A stretch of DNA of 64,000 bases from Phallusia mammillata (lineage: Eukaryota > Chordata > Ascidiacea > Phlebobranchia > Ascidiidae), in assembly GCA_003260075.1 (NCBI GenBank), contig QLIY01000115.1:176695-240694 (forward strand), read 5' to 3'. The notes under the pieces were generated by a model. The model was not told the DNA's origin. It ran no database searches and saw only the letters and a list, made by a program, of their open reading frames with translations. Within the stretch, counting starts at the first letter, position 1, and the number at the start of each line of letters is the position of its first letter. This document shows, piece after piece, positions 24,338-36,200 of this stretch. The position numbers and the translations under genes are program-made.

Positions 24338-26948
24338 TTAGCAGGTGACAAATAACTTACCAGCTATGTAAACCAAAACCCTTGAGCATCCATTTTGTGT
24401 CAAGGGAACAGCTGTGTTGCGCAGTACGACAATTTGAAGACGATGTATCTTCAAGGCATTGGCGATAGTTGCAGTAAAGCGGTAACTGCAATAAGTTACA
24501 AATTGTACGTTTACTAGATATTCCCTATAAATAGGCAACAAGTTGCTTAAAAAGGGAATTATGTTTATCAGTCAAGTATCGGTTACAGTTATTACTTGTC
24601 GTATTCGATCGAAGAGGAAAATTGAAATGTGTAGAGATTGGTCAATGGCATGATATTGGCGCAAGCTATTCTTGGTGCACCTCCTTCCACGTGGAACACC
24701 ATAGATCGCCCCAGCACTAAAAATATAAACGTATTCTATTAAGTATTGCGATGCCGACAACTAATATATGTTTAAACTACATGACATCTTTTCATACAAT
24801 CAGGGACTTTGTAGTTAATATGTAGCCTCACAACGACAAAGTCGACAAGAAATTCAGCTTTGCTCTATAGTTGTAAACAAATTAACATTCATGCAAAGTC
24901 AATTTTTTAAATCCCGAAATTTGGTCCATGGATAAGGTTTACAGATTAATTCTGGAAAACAGGCAACCTAAGCATGCAGATTTGCATAAAAAATGAAAAT
25001 TATGTTCTCATCGAATCTGAGCTCATCGAAAACACAGTATCTAAAGAAATCCCCAATTTGCTATAACTTTCATTCCCCAATCATTTTAAAGTTGAAGGTT
25101 TTGCTTACCTGTTTTCTCGGTATGGAGAGGTAAGTTTTCATCCAAATAATATTTTCTGCCCCCTCCAATCGTATATGGTCCCTGTAATAACAAATTAACA
25201 AGTTTGCTACATTAATGCATAAACCAAAATACCTACGTGCTTGCCAGATAAGTCTCCAATTTCAAATGTACATGGTTCCGTTTTCCTTGACCCATAGATT
25301 GGCGACGAAACATTCACCGCGTAGGGATTATAGTGTCCTGCAAATAAACATAGGTTTGGAAGATATTTAAGGTGTGGTTGATTTATTTGCTTGTACTAAG
25401 TTACCCAAAGCTATTGCACATTCAGATTCGACTGTGACAGGATCAATGTGAACGTGCCAATTGTTTGTTGTTGTCTGCATGAAACGAGAACAATAATTAG
25501 TTGTCTGCATGAAACGAAAACAATAATTAAGTAAAAACAAATTGGCATAAGATTTGCCAATAATCATAGTTCAAAAATATTGAAAGCTGCAGTAAATTAT
25601 ATTACCATGGTCGGATTGTCATAACTCAAGCCAACTTCAATGCTGGTTGATGACGCAGAACCATCAGTATAGATCACTTGTCTCTACAAAACACACAAAT
25701 ACCTTATTTCTGTGTGAAGCATTTGCCAACCTTTTGACATTGATGTTTATAGACAACACTTAAAAGTTACACTTTCGTGTATCAAAATAACTTGCCATTC
25801 TAATATATCCGACAAATACAGTGGAGAACAAAACTTGAGCTTCGATCACGTAACCTGTGCTGTCAGCTGGAACTAAATCGATTCTTGCACATTTCCACCT
25901 AAACAGCAGTGTTAACATGTAAATCTGAGCGATTGGGTATGACGCCTTCAACAGGCCTGGAGTACTACGATTATAAGTATGCCATGACCGCTGGTCTGTA
26001 AACGCTTCAGGGACGATCCTTATTGATGAATACATGTTCATCTCAGCCATTTTGATGTTAACACCAACTTTAAATCAATTCCATATCAAATGAATTTATT
26101 TTTAAGGCACTTAGTCGTCTACTGTTTCTCATAGAGCAACAATCAGTCTTACGGTTGGGAATTGTGGTCGTAAATTACAACAGATCGTCCAGCAACTCCA
26201 ACATCTTGGCTTAAAGGCAAATTTCCGTCCAATGCTCTCAAGTTATAGCCATTTAGGTAAAGTTTCCCAAATTTTCCACTCAGATCGCCAACTGCATAAT
26301 GGTCCGTAGTTTGTCCTGCCGTTGCTATAACAAAATATTTTGGACTTGTTAAAGGGTTTTAAACGGCAAACCGGTGGAAAATACCTTGCGAAGTGTTAAA
26401 GGGATTAAAGACGTCAGACACTGAGGTACATTTGTCCAATCCCTGTGCAGTTGGAAGATACGGCAATTCATGAATTTGAATGTCAACCGCTGTACGACGA
26501 TGTCCGTTCACAGAAATTTGAATCTGGAAACAGATATAATAAATCTCATACGCAGTTAATCTATCTCTCAAAACAGCAATATATTTTTGGAGTTAAAACC
26601 CATTGAAAAGACATTATTTTGTAATAAACCTTTGAACTATGTAACAACCATAAAACATTATTTTATCAAAGAAATTTATTGTTACCTTGGAAACATCAAA
26701 TTCTGACTCTCTTAAAATTTTGATGATGCCGCTGATGCCTCCGTTATTGTCGTCACCTTCCCATCTGTTGCTCTCAGCGATTTCGGTTCTCAGCCACGTG
26801 ATATTTCCGCAGGCGTACCTGGGTGCTCCTTTGTCCGCAATGTGAACTACAACTGACCTGTAGTTTTATAATAAACATTTGCAGAAAATTCAGTGTGAAA
26901 AAACCACTAAATCTGTCGCTTTTTTTATTTAAGCTTTTATCCCGTTTT

Positions 26949-27008
<60 letters not shown>

Positions 27009-30000
27009 TTGATAAAACAAATAAAATATAGCGACAGATTTAGTGGTTTTTTCACACTGAATTTTCTTGATCTGATTTTACTGACCCTGAATCGTCGCGG
27101 TCGTTTTACTTGAAAGGAGATTTCAATAATAAGAAACGAATTACAACATTTGTAGAAATAAGTATTATTTATTTAAATTTCCACTGTTGGCCAAATTCGA
27201 CCAATAAGTTATCTCAATTGCAAAATGGATTGGATTTTACAAGATTTTATAAGACACATTTCAAGAATTTTTAAAGAAATTAAAGAATAGTCTTACCGAC
27301 CAATGACATTATATGGACCAGACAACGGCAAACTTGTGTCTGTAAAAAAGTATTTTCCTCCACTATCACGAAGAGTTTCGGAAATGTCGATCGCTTCGTG
27401 TCTTCCTGACAAGTCGCCTAGCTCACATCGTAGTGGGTTATTTGCGGAACATTGACTTGAATAATCGCCCGATGTCGACACCTAGAATACATAGAGCTGA
27501 TCAGTTAAAAATAGCTCATAAATAAACCAAACAACCCATAAAGTTTCTAATTATCAACAGCAATAATATAAACAGAACAAATTTTACGTTGGTTCACCTT
27601 TGAAGGATTGTAGTGTGGACCAGTGCTTCCACAATCGGCCCCCACTGGATAAACATGAACATGAAAGTTATGTGCTTTTGTCATAACGCCATCCTGAAAA
27701 GAATACTTTGCCTATATTTCCGAAAGACAAGTATATTACCGTTAGAAATTTTACCAGATTTGCAAGGTTAATGTAAACTGAAGTATCGTCACGACTCTTT
27801 CCCCTGGATTGTCGAAAGTACATTGCGCCGTAAGCTGGAGACTTAAATCGGACAACTGCAGTTGTTACGACCCCGGGGTAGTCAATGTTGGCGCAAACCC
27901 ATCTATGCATACAACAAACTTTTTTCAGAGTGTAAAGGCTTTAGTGAAAAAAATCCAAATCAATTTTAAGCAGTTCTCTATTTCGTACATTTGATTTAAA
28001 CACAGTTTTTTACCTTGACCCGTCGCTTCTGTGGAGCACAATCGATCTTCCAACAACACTGTTTGGTCCAAACAAGGGAAGATTCCAGTCATAAAAATGA
28101 GCATCATAAATGTTTGTTGATATCTTTCCATATTTGCTACTTAGATCACCTGTTTGTTTTTAAGTCGGATCAGTTTAATTCCGCTGTTTGTAACCCAAAA
28201 CTTGCAGTTTATTTTGTCTTACCAACTTCAAACTGGTCTTCGGTTCCAGACGCTGGAAAGTTGATGACCCCGTAAGGATTAAAGTGGCCTCCTACGTTTC
28301 CAGCACTACATCTCTGGTCATCCGCATTCCTACGTTGCGTTACAGGAAACTTGTGCACGTGATATGCAATAGGAAGATACTGCAGCAAAAAATGTCAAAA
28401 CATACACATTATCTGTAAGATTATGTTTCTGACATTTTTGTATTTACGGACCCGTTTATGGCCCGAAATTTAAACCATGCCGCTGTTGTCAAACAGTACA
28501 GCCGAAACTTTACTATGCCATTTTTGTGTTTTTGAAGCTATGTTTTAATGAATTACCCATTATTTTTGCATTGAAATTTTGAAAGTTTTTTCAGTTCCTA
28601 GTACGAACTACTCTACTGTTGATGCTGAAAATATCAAAAATGTCAGTTTTAGCGAACAGAGTTTCTATAACTAACATAAACCCCCTTAAAACGCTTATTT
28701 GATGGTGCAGCCCGAGGGCTCTGAAAATCTCCAAATATTTTAGGACCAACTATTCTTGAACAAAAATACTGTACAAAATTGAATTCCTACTTGTAAACCA
28801 GTCAGTTCCACTTTAGTTTCGGTGACGTCAAACAGTGAATTTTGCGATATTGTGATGAAACCCAGAACATTGTCCCACTCAATTTCGCTCCGAACAGTCT
28901 TTGCTGCAACCGCTGATACTGCAGCACAAGCAATGACATCATTGTTCCTTTTTATACCGATGTGTTTGTGAATGGCAACCATTCCAGGAACCAAACTTGC
29001 TTGGCGATTTTCTGCAATAAAAGAGAGATGCGATTTGGGAATGAATTAAAAAAACACTTAGATTCTGAGCATGGATTAATTTACAAAAACTTGGATTTGG
29101 TTTTCCGTTTTTTGGATTGGACCTTTAACCTTTATGATGTACTAAAATGGCTAAGATTTATTTTCAAAAAATGTCACTTTTTTCAAGTTTAGGTATATTT
29201 TGGAGCATATGCCTACTTTAATGCGTAATCTGACATTTAATTGTATTTTTTGTCCGCATAAGTGGAAAACAACATATAAGACCGGTCACCTTGAGAAACA
29301 GATGTTCCAACCACTAAATGCGGGACAACTACACTACTGTGGGAAAGCGTATGGCAGCGTTTGGTGAAGTCATTTTGTTGGTTGATGTAACCTCGAGAGA
29401 ATTGAACCAAGCTGTAAGACGAGTTTCCGGACAACAACGAATATTCTGTGCCGTAAGCTAAATTCGTCAAAATGTACATCCCGTTCCTCGAACGCCGTTT
29501 CCTGAAAATCAAAAAAAAAATGTTTGTCCGACATTAGTTTTTTTAAACATCGAATAATATGTACCAAAGCTCTATTTTTAACCCAAGTTTTTTGTATTTG
29601 TTTTATTATTGCGGTAAACAGGATGTAAATAACAGTACATCACAAGATGCAATCAAAAGAACTTAATAAAACTAACGAATCGTGCTGAAAAAAACAACAC
29701 ATTGTATGGCAAACAGTGGCGGCTCGTGCCTAAAATTTGTGGGGGTGCTGCTCAAAATTTTAGCCTTTATTGAACATATATAAGTTGGCAATATATAGAA
29801 AACCTACATTTATAGTTTTCTAGCCATTGTTTTGTGTAGAAAAACAAGTAATACAAATCTTAATTAGAAACTCCATTGTGACGTAATTTTTGTTACGCAA
29901 TAATGTACACGAGTGTAAACACCAGACGATATCATTTGTGTATTTTGTTTACTTGCACAGCGACGGCTAAACACCATAACATGCAGTAATAATGTGGAAC

Positions 30001-33000
30001 AAAAACACACGTGACACAGACTCGAAACTAAGCGGTTGTAAATACGGTAAAACACAACAAGAATATAGAAAAAAAAGTAATGATTCGAAAAAGGTCGAAG
30101 TATTTCAGTTCGACAACATTTAAAAAAATGGTCATGTTTCATTTAAGTAACCTTATGGTCACAGTCAGCGTTTTCAACATATTATATGACACTTCACAGA
30201 TTATAATTGTCACACAAAAAACTAGCCATACAGCTGTTTATTGGTATCATAACTGACAAATTTAACAACCACTTTACATTTGTGTCAGAACTTGTTTATT
30301 TTAACATCTTTTTTTGAATTTTTGTGTACAGACTATTATTTGTCTTTCAGATTTTTAACTGCTATAATTGCTGCTTTATTTGCTGGCAAATAGCTTGTAA
30401 TTGCTTTTTTTAAGTGCAAAACTCCTTCAAGCTTTAAAATTTACAACACTCTCACTTAAATTTAAACCATATTATTAAACCTTGTGCTTCCTTTTTACAA
30501 CCAAAATGAATCATAAAGTTATAGTTTGGGCATGATAATTGATAGCTTCTTCCTTGATTCCAAATGACAACTGAGAAACTGTTTTTCTATTTAGTAGTAC
30601 TAGCACTGCAAGTGCAAGTCTTTTGGAAATAATGGTGTTCCTAACAAAGGTTTGCATCCAAACTGTTTTGCCTTTGAAGGACTCATGGAAACAGCAAAAA
30701 GGATTTTTCATCCTAGTAATTTCACTTGTCAAAACATCATCTAGATTATTTTCAAAGTAATCATGAACATCAGATCTACAGAAACATTTTCATTTCAGTA
30801 ACTAGTATTTCTTTGTCAACAATAGGATGTGCTTGGTGGTCACTACTATCTTGTCTGTAGAATGTTCATTCTTAAGAAACACTTCCTGTGAAGCAATTTA
30901 GCAGCTACTGTTTAGACAAACAGTACATGTCCATTATATCAATACTCATCTTTTTCATCATGTCCACGTAAGGGAGTTTCAAAGTTTCCACAGAACAAAA
31001 TGCAGTCTATTATTTTGGACAAAATTTCACGATTTTTTTCCACTTTTTTGTTGTGTTCAATAATTGAAAGTCTATATACGCCTCACTAAGTTTTTCCTTA
31101 ATATTTACAGTTCCCAAAAGTGAAAGTGAAACATCATTGTCCACATGCTTCTTTGACTTTTCATGTTTTTCTGCTTTCTCACCTATTTTGGCTACATTTG
31201 TAAAACCATCTTTTGTCCAGCATTTTTCATCACCTCCAAACAGCAAACATGGAAAACAGAACAGTGCATTTTTAACTTCACAACCACAAAGCCATTTTTT
31301 TTTTTGATACCATTCAGAATTAAAACTGCGTATATATTTCTTGTTGTGGCTCATTCCTGGCTGACAAAGTTGAATATCAGGCGTTGGACGCCCTTTTTTC
31401 TTTATACTTACCTTTTCAGCACTTGATAACTGCGAAATCTTAAGTTGCTGAAGCTCACTTACAGTCACCGAATTAGAATCTTGAAAAGCCATGATTAACC
31501 TTTCAATCAAAAACTGTAAAAATGATTAAAAAAGAATAACTGTCGTACTGTACTCATTGTCGAACCTGATGGTACACGTGATTTGCTTTGGCACACAATA
31601 AACGCGGAACAGACAACTACTTCCGGGTGCCCAGGTCACACGCTACGTGATTGGTGGAGCTGCGCGAGCCGCAGCACCCTGGCTCCTATTTCGCCCAGCA
31701 TGTAGCTTTTCAAAGTGCGCATGCGCAGAACCGCAAAACGTCAGGAAACGTCAGAAAACTGGAGCTGCAGTTCCAGCATATATATACTTTAGTGTTTCCA
31801 AAAAAAAAATTTTTTAATGAAAAAAAAGGTGATTAGGGCGGAAATTATGCTTATTATATATTGCTAAGGAATAAAAATAAAAATAATGAAAGTTATTTGT
31901 AATATTATGGTAGGAGTATTAAGTAAAAATATCTAGGGGGTGCTGCAGCTCCGCAGCACCCTAGCACGAGCCGCCCCTGATGGCAAAGCATGCTCTTGAA
32001 TTAAAATCTCTTTGTTTTTTTACATCTGGACATGAATCAAAAGTCTTAGTAAATTTCACCTACTACCAAACGGATAAGATTTATTGTGTTTTAAAACTTA
32101 CCGAAGCCAAACATCGCCTGCTATTGGACCCACAAACTTCGCTCGTAGCGTTGCCGTAAAATCGTTTCTGGTGAGAATTGTTGCACAGACGGGTTGGCCT
32201 CCACCAGACATGCAAACAGATCGATGAAATATTTCGTCTCCGCTGACATTTAACTTTCTGGTAGACCCCGATGAAATACCTGTATACCAGAGTTATATGC
32301 AAGTAAAAGTGCTATTAGGAAACTGGCGTAAAACCGATCGGTTCTACTAGTAAATCGTTTTATTTCATTATGAGTATCGTCATTTTATACTCACGCAAAA
32401 CCTAAAAAAAGAAGATTTGTGTTATAGTACTGCCAAGTTCGAAATCTAAAACTGTATATTGCATTGATCGCATGACAGATTACGAGAAACAAACGACAAT
32501 CATTAAACTATATTTGGTTTAGTATACCTACCTGTCAGCGATAGTATTGTTCCTCCAAGTTGCTTACATGCGTCATTATGAGAAAGTTCGCCCCTGAGAT
32601 GAAAAACACGTCATACAACATAGCAAAGACAATTTTGTATGTATGGAATCTCCCGCAGACAATAGAATTAAAAAAGATCGTTGCTTCGAATCAGTTGAAT
32701 ATTTAGACTGTTTAATAGACAAACAGGTACAAAGCATTTAAAAATATATTAAGACAATTTGTAAATTCCAGTCGTGCATTGAAGTTTTGATCTGTAACAA
32801 TGCATCGTTTACCCAAACATTGCTGGAAATTCCTTTATTTCCAGCTGGTTATAGTTGATGGCGTGACTGTTCATACTGATCGTCACATATACTTCCTTGC
32901 CGACAGGAACAAATGTGATTTCACCCACAACTCCGTTCATTGACAGCGAAGCGACATACTCCGTGCTATCCACTTTGTAAATCAAAACTGCAAACACCAA

Positions 33001-33233
33001 ACATATTTCATCATTTTTTTTATCTATAATAAAATATGCTAGGATCAGCACACGGAGTTGCTCGGTATGATTACATATTAAACATGCAATTGGAATGTTA
33101 AAAGTTGAACAACTGAAGGTTTTGAGTCACGCTTAAAATATGTTTCATAAGTCAGCGCTTTGTTTCAATAACAAAAGTTACCTGTAACACAGCACAATGC
33201 CAGAAGAAGTCTTTTCGGGTCGTATCGCACCAT
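24338..33233 (-). CDS. Extracellular copper-only-type SOD-repeat protein, minus-strand paralogue
   Basis: Exons in transcript order: 33233-33182 (signal peptide, MVRYDPKRLLLALCCVTG), 32987-32813, 32593-32532, 32279-32102, 29501-29290, 29011-28791, 28379-28223, 28149-28014, 27902-27755, 27693-27598, 27481-27297, 26857-26686, 26523-26385, 26324-26153, 25898-25796, 25683-25606, 25474-25405, 25337-25237, 25181-25109, 24716-24596, 24485-24361. Phases are consistent throughout. Five SOD-fold modules are encoded. Modules 2, 3 and 5 have HVH, G/P-H-F/Y-NP, GDLS, the copper His after the G-R-S motif and, best seen in 3 and 5, the A-P-R-x-A-C active-site Arg/Cys; zinc His71 and His80 equivalents and the electrostatic loop are absent. 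Module 4 has HELPY and IYD instead of ligands, and module 1 has none. A C-terminal GPI exon like that of the + paralogue was not found; reading through the last donor gives a stop at 24338. About 925 residues are supported. Confidence 0.87.
25471..25530 (-). repeat. 30-bp tandem duplication that doubles a splice acceptor
   Basis: Two 30-bp units (25471-25500 and 25501-25530) differ at two positions. Each contains ATGCAG followed by ACAAC on the - strand. The exon beginning at 25474 could therefore instead begin 30 bp upstream at 25504, in the same frame, adding ten codons just before the HVH copper motif of SOD module 5. Confidence 0.7.
26884..27066. repeat. Perfect 37-bp inverted repeat around a 55-C homopolymer
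   Basis: 26884-26920 and 27030-27066 are exact reverse complements. The arms continue imperfectly inwards and enclose 55 consecutive Cs at 26950-27004. The structure lies in an intron of the - strand SOD gene, just upstream of the exon at 26857. A real foldback is possible, but an inverted contig end joined through C spacers fits the rest of the window better. Confidence 0.8.
29714..31979 (-). mobile_element. hAT DNA transposon (2,266 bp) inserted in an SOD intron
   Basis: Terminal inverted repeats CAGTGGCGGCTCGTGC and CAGGGGCGGCTCGTGC (15 of 16 match) lie at 29714 and, inverted, at 31964-31979. Outside them sits a perfect 8-bp target duplication ATGGCAAA (29706-29713 and 31980-31987), the hallmark size for hAT. 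Near the right end is an imperfect palindrome GGGTGCTGCAG...CAGCACCC. The element lies between the exons at 32279-32102 and 29501-29290 of the - strand SOD gene. Its transposase reads in the same direction as the host gene. Confidence 0.92.
30511..31510 (-). pseudogene. Degenerate hAT transposase with TTF-type zinc finger
   Basis: The longest open part (31510-31010) encodes a TTF-type zinc-finger region, recognised by WLCGC, NALFCFPCLLFGG, and the EKHEKSKKHV stretch typical of ZMYM/TTF-finger hAT transposases. The frame breaks near 31012. The following segment, in another frame, still reads IIDCILFCGNFETPLRGHDE-like family sequence before more stops. A short further fragment is visible near 30732-30511. 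The catalytic DDE region and the C-terminal dimerisation domain are missing or unrecognisable, so this copy is not autonomous. Confidence 0.82.
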
Positions 33234-36200
33234 TTCTGCAATAGCCCAAGGAGCAACAAAACAAACCTGGAAAACTACAAGAATCAAACAGATAACTGAA
33301 AGTCAAAAAAGCAGTACACGCAATGATGCCCAAATATACATTCCATATAAACAACTGGTAATATGTTCTTTCTGCGCTAAAGTCTTTGCACCAACTGATG
33401 TATTTTAACTGGCGAACTCCTTTAAATAGGCCTCCTTCCTGTCTGCGCGTTCTTAATTCCTACATATGCACAACAGCAATTACATCTCGAGTGTTATTAA
33501 GCCAAACGCCTTCAGGCACGAGCTCAGTTTATGTTGGTTTATGTATAACTATAAACCCACCAAAGTGTATGGTAAATCGGCTGTAATCTGCCAATAAAAA
33601 AATAAGATTACACTCGTAATTCCGCATTTGAGTTTAGGCAACATGTAAACCATAAGCTCTTACCATTTTTAACTGCTAGTGCAAATTTGGATGATTTTGT
33701 CGCACTACGTCCATTGCCTAATTGCAATATAGTTTTTCTCCGTATTGTGAATTTCAATGCACTTGTATGATGTTTTTAATTATTTTTACAGATCGCCTAT
33801 AGACCTTCCTCGTGCATGCTTAACAGGAGCGCAACCCAAACTATACACGAAAAAAAATATTCGAGTTGTCGGATTAAAGACCAACGAACCCATCGGATCA
33901 TATGAACGAGTCTTAATTTTCTCTACTTTAATTTGCGGTGTTCTGAATCAAAGCGGTGAACTATTTTGTTTGATAAAAACATCGATTTAAAATGCCTTGC
34001 GACTCTCGGTCTAATCTGATTAAGACGACCTAATTGACGAAATTGGCGCTAAGGCAATTTTCATTTAAATGTTACAGAGAACATATTAGACAAGAAACTA
34101 ATATTTAAAATTAAATTAAAAAAATACACCAGTGTCTTTAAACGTGAGTATCGCAAATGATATCGTGCAACGTATAATGCTATGTTATAACATCCACTTT
34201 GAATTTTGTAGGCGTGCAAAGTTTCACAAACAAAATTTGTATGCAACTTTTAAGTATCAGATTTTAATATTTTTTGAATATACCTCCTTCACTTCTCGAC
34301 AATTACGGTGCCGCAACAAGATGGGTGGCGCCGCTCTTTACCATGTAAAAGAGGATAAATGAACAAAAGGTTTATTGTACTTGTCAAACTTAATTAGCAT
34401 ATTCATAAAGGCTTGTCTGCCCTACTTCTACAGTAATATCCGGCAAAAGATTTTGTTTTATAAATGCGAGGTGGACAGTAGCCCTAGCCCTAGTGTCATT
34501 ATATAAGTGCAAACGCGGGCTGTGCAAGCCGGATTGCACAAAAAAACGGATTTAATGGAGTATATAATGCATTGTGTACTTTCGTTCCGTAGATAATGGT
34601 CAAAGAATCAGATAACGTGAACAATGAGTCAACAAATCAGATTTGCATAAAAATGTTGCTAGAATGTTTTTTCAAAGCTGTAATTTTAAGTGAAGATAGT
34701 AATTTTTCGGCAACATGGATTTAAAATTCAGAAGTTAAAATTGTTTCGTTGTTTGATGATGTGATAATTTATTACGCGACCACACGATGACGTACAAGAT
34801 CTCGCAGAAAAAAGTAATACAGTCTCAAATATGGGAAAACTAATTATAAATTAGAGTGATAAAGTGCATTTATTGTTCCATAAAATCCACTTTCAATTAG
34901 CTCTTTGATTAACTTTATTAGTGGCTTTCAATTATTTTCAGCGTGAAATTCAAAATTGCAGTCTTATGTTTGTAACGATCTTAGGCAGGCATTATAATGT
35001 TCTTTAATCACTGCTCTACATTGGAACACTATTTACGGATCTGTACGTAACTCTAAATAGAAACATGACGACCCATATTGACACAAAAAGCGACTTGCTT
35101 CATTGTTCAGACGTTTTGACAAATTCTCGTATCATCATCAGTGATGTGAGCTTATACATCAGTCAAACACGTTTATATACATAAAACGACTGATACAAGA
35201 TACGATCTACAATGCAAATGGCCACATCTAAAGTAAATGGCAACTGGCAAATTGAATGTCAAAAAGTTGTGTAATGACGTCGATGTTATCGTTTAGGGCA
35301 AGGTGATTTGCGTCCTGTAAATAAATGGTTGGGGAAGTGTCAATCGTCAAATAGATTTAACTACAAACCTTTTGTTTCAAAGATATTCAAGTGCCAATAG
35401 TTGCTTTTGTACGCAGTATTTCCACATGTCATAAACACCGAGTAGCCAGGGGGTCAAATTAGTTTTATCATAATTGTCTATTGATGCAGTCACTTTCAAT
35501 ATTCAGTGTTGAATTGTGTGTACCAGTGCAGTTTCATAGTGTATTAATTAATAAGTGTTTTATTATGTCATTAATACTGTTGTTTAGGAAACGGTTTGTT
35601 CCCATTAGCGGGCGGCAATTTTAGATAGGTTTGTGATGTGCTTCGTTGTGCGTAAATGGGTAGGAACAAACATTCACCCGCCAAATATACCAACAACCAC
35701 AAAGTTATAGTAAATAAGTTTTTCAACGTCAAATATTATTTATAAGTACGTGATGGGTTATTTTGAATACATTTGACATATCAGTCAGCTAATAAACACA
35801 CGAACACTTGCATTTAGTTACTACAACTCAGTGATCAAGAATAGACGTTACCGGACTAGGAAAAGTGACGAGGCAAATTTGCGGCGATACACGCGTAACG
35901 TCATTGTTGCCGGGCTTGGATTTATAATCGCCGTCGCATTCATTTTGGTACAAGATAGAACAAGAAAAAAGATACGTAGTCAGAACTAGATGATACCAAC
36001 ATGTTTTTAGATTTTTACATGGATTATCATCACAATATCAAAATCTTATGTTTGCAGTGATTTCCAATATGGGAGGTATTTCTGTTTCTGTCATGTTAAG
36101 AATTTCGAGTTTCAGGGCAGAATTTCGATTTTTTTGCCTGTGGTTTGTAAATAGCCAATATTTCTAAAAACCGGGGTTCTTGAAGTCAATGTACGACACG

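Noticed and set aside
26774-27113. Poly-Gly and poly-Pro reading frames
   Set aside because: They are produced only by the 55-C homopolymer and extend into intron and inverted-repeat sequence.
30511-31510. hAT transposase as a domesticated host gene
   Set aside because: It is frameshifted, lacks the catalytic and dimerisation regions, and lies within intact terminal repeats and a target duplication, as expected for an ordinary decaying transposon.
33757-33990. A 77-codon open frame upstream of the divergent SOD genes
   Set aside because: No recognisable homology or splice context; it is compatible with chance in 5.6 kb of intergenic sequence.
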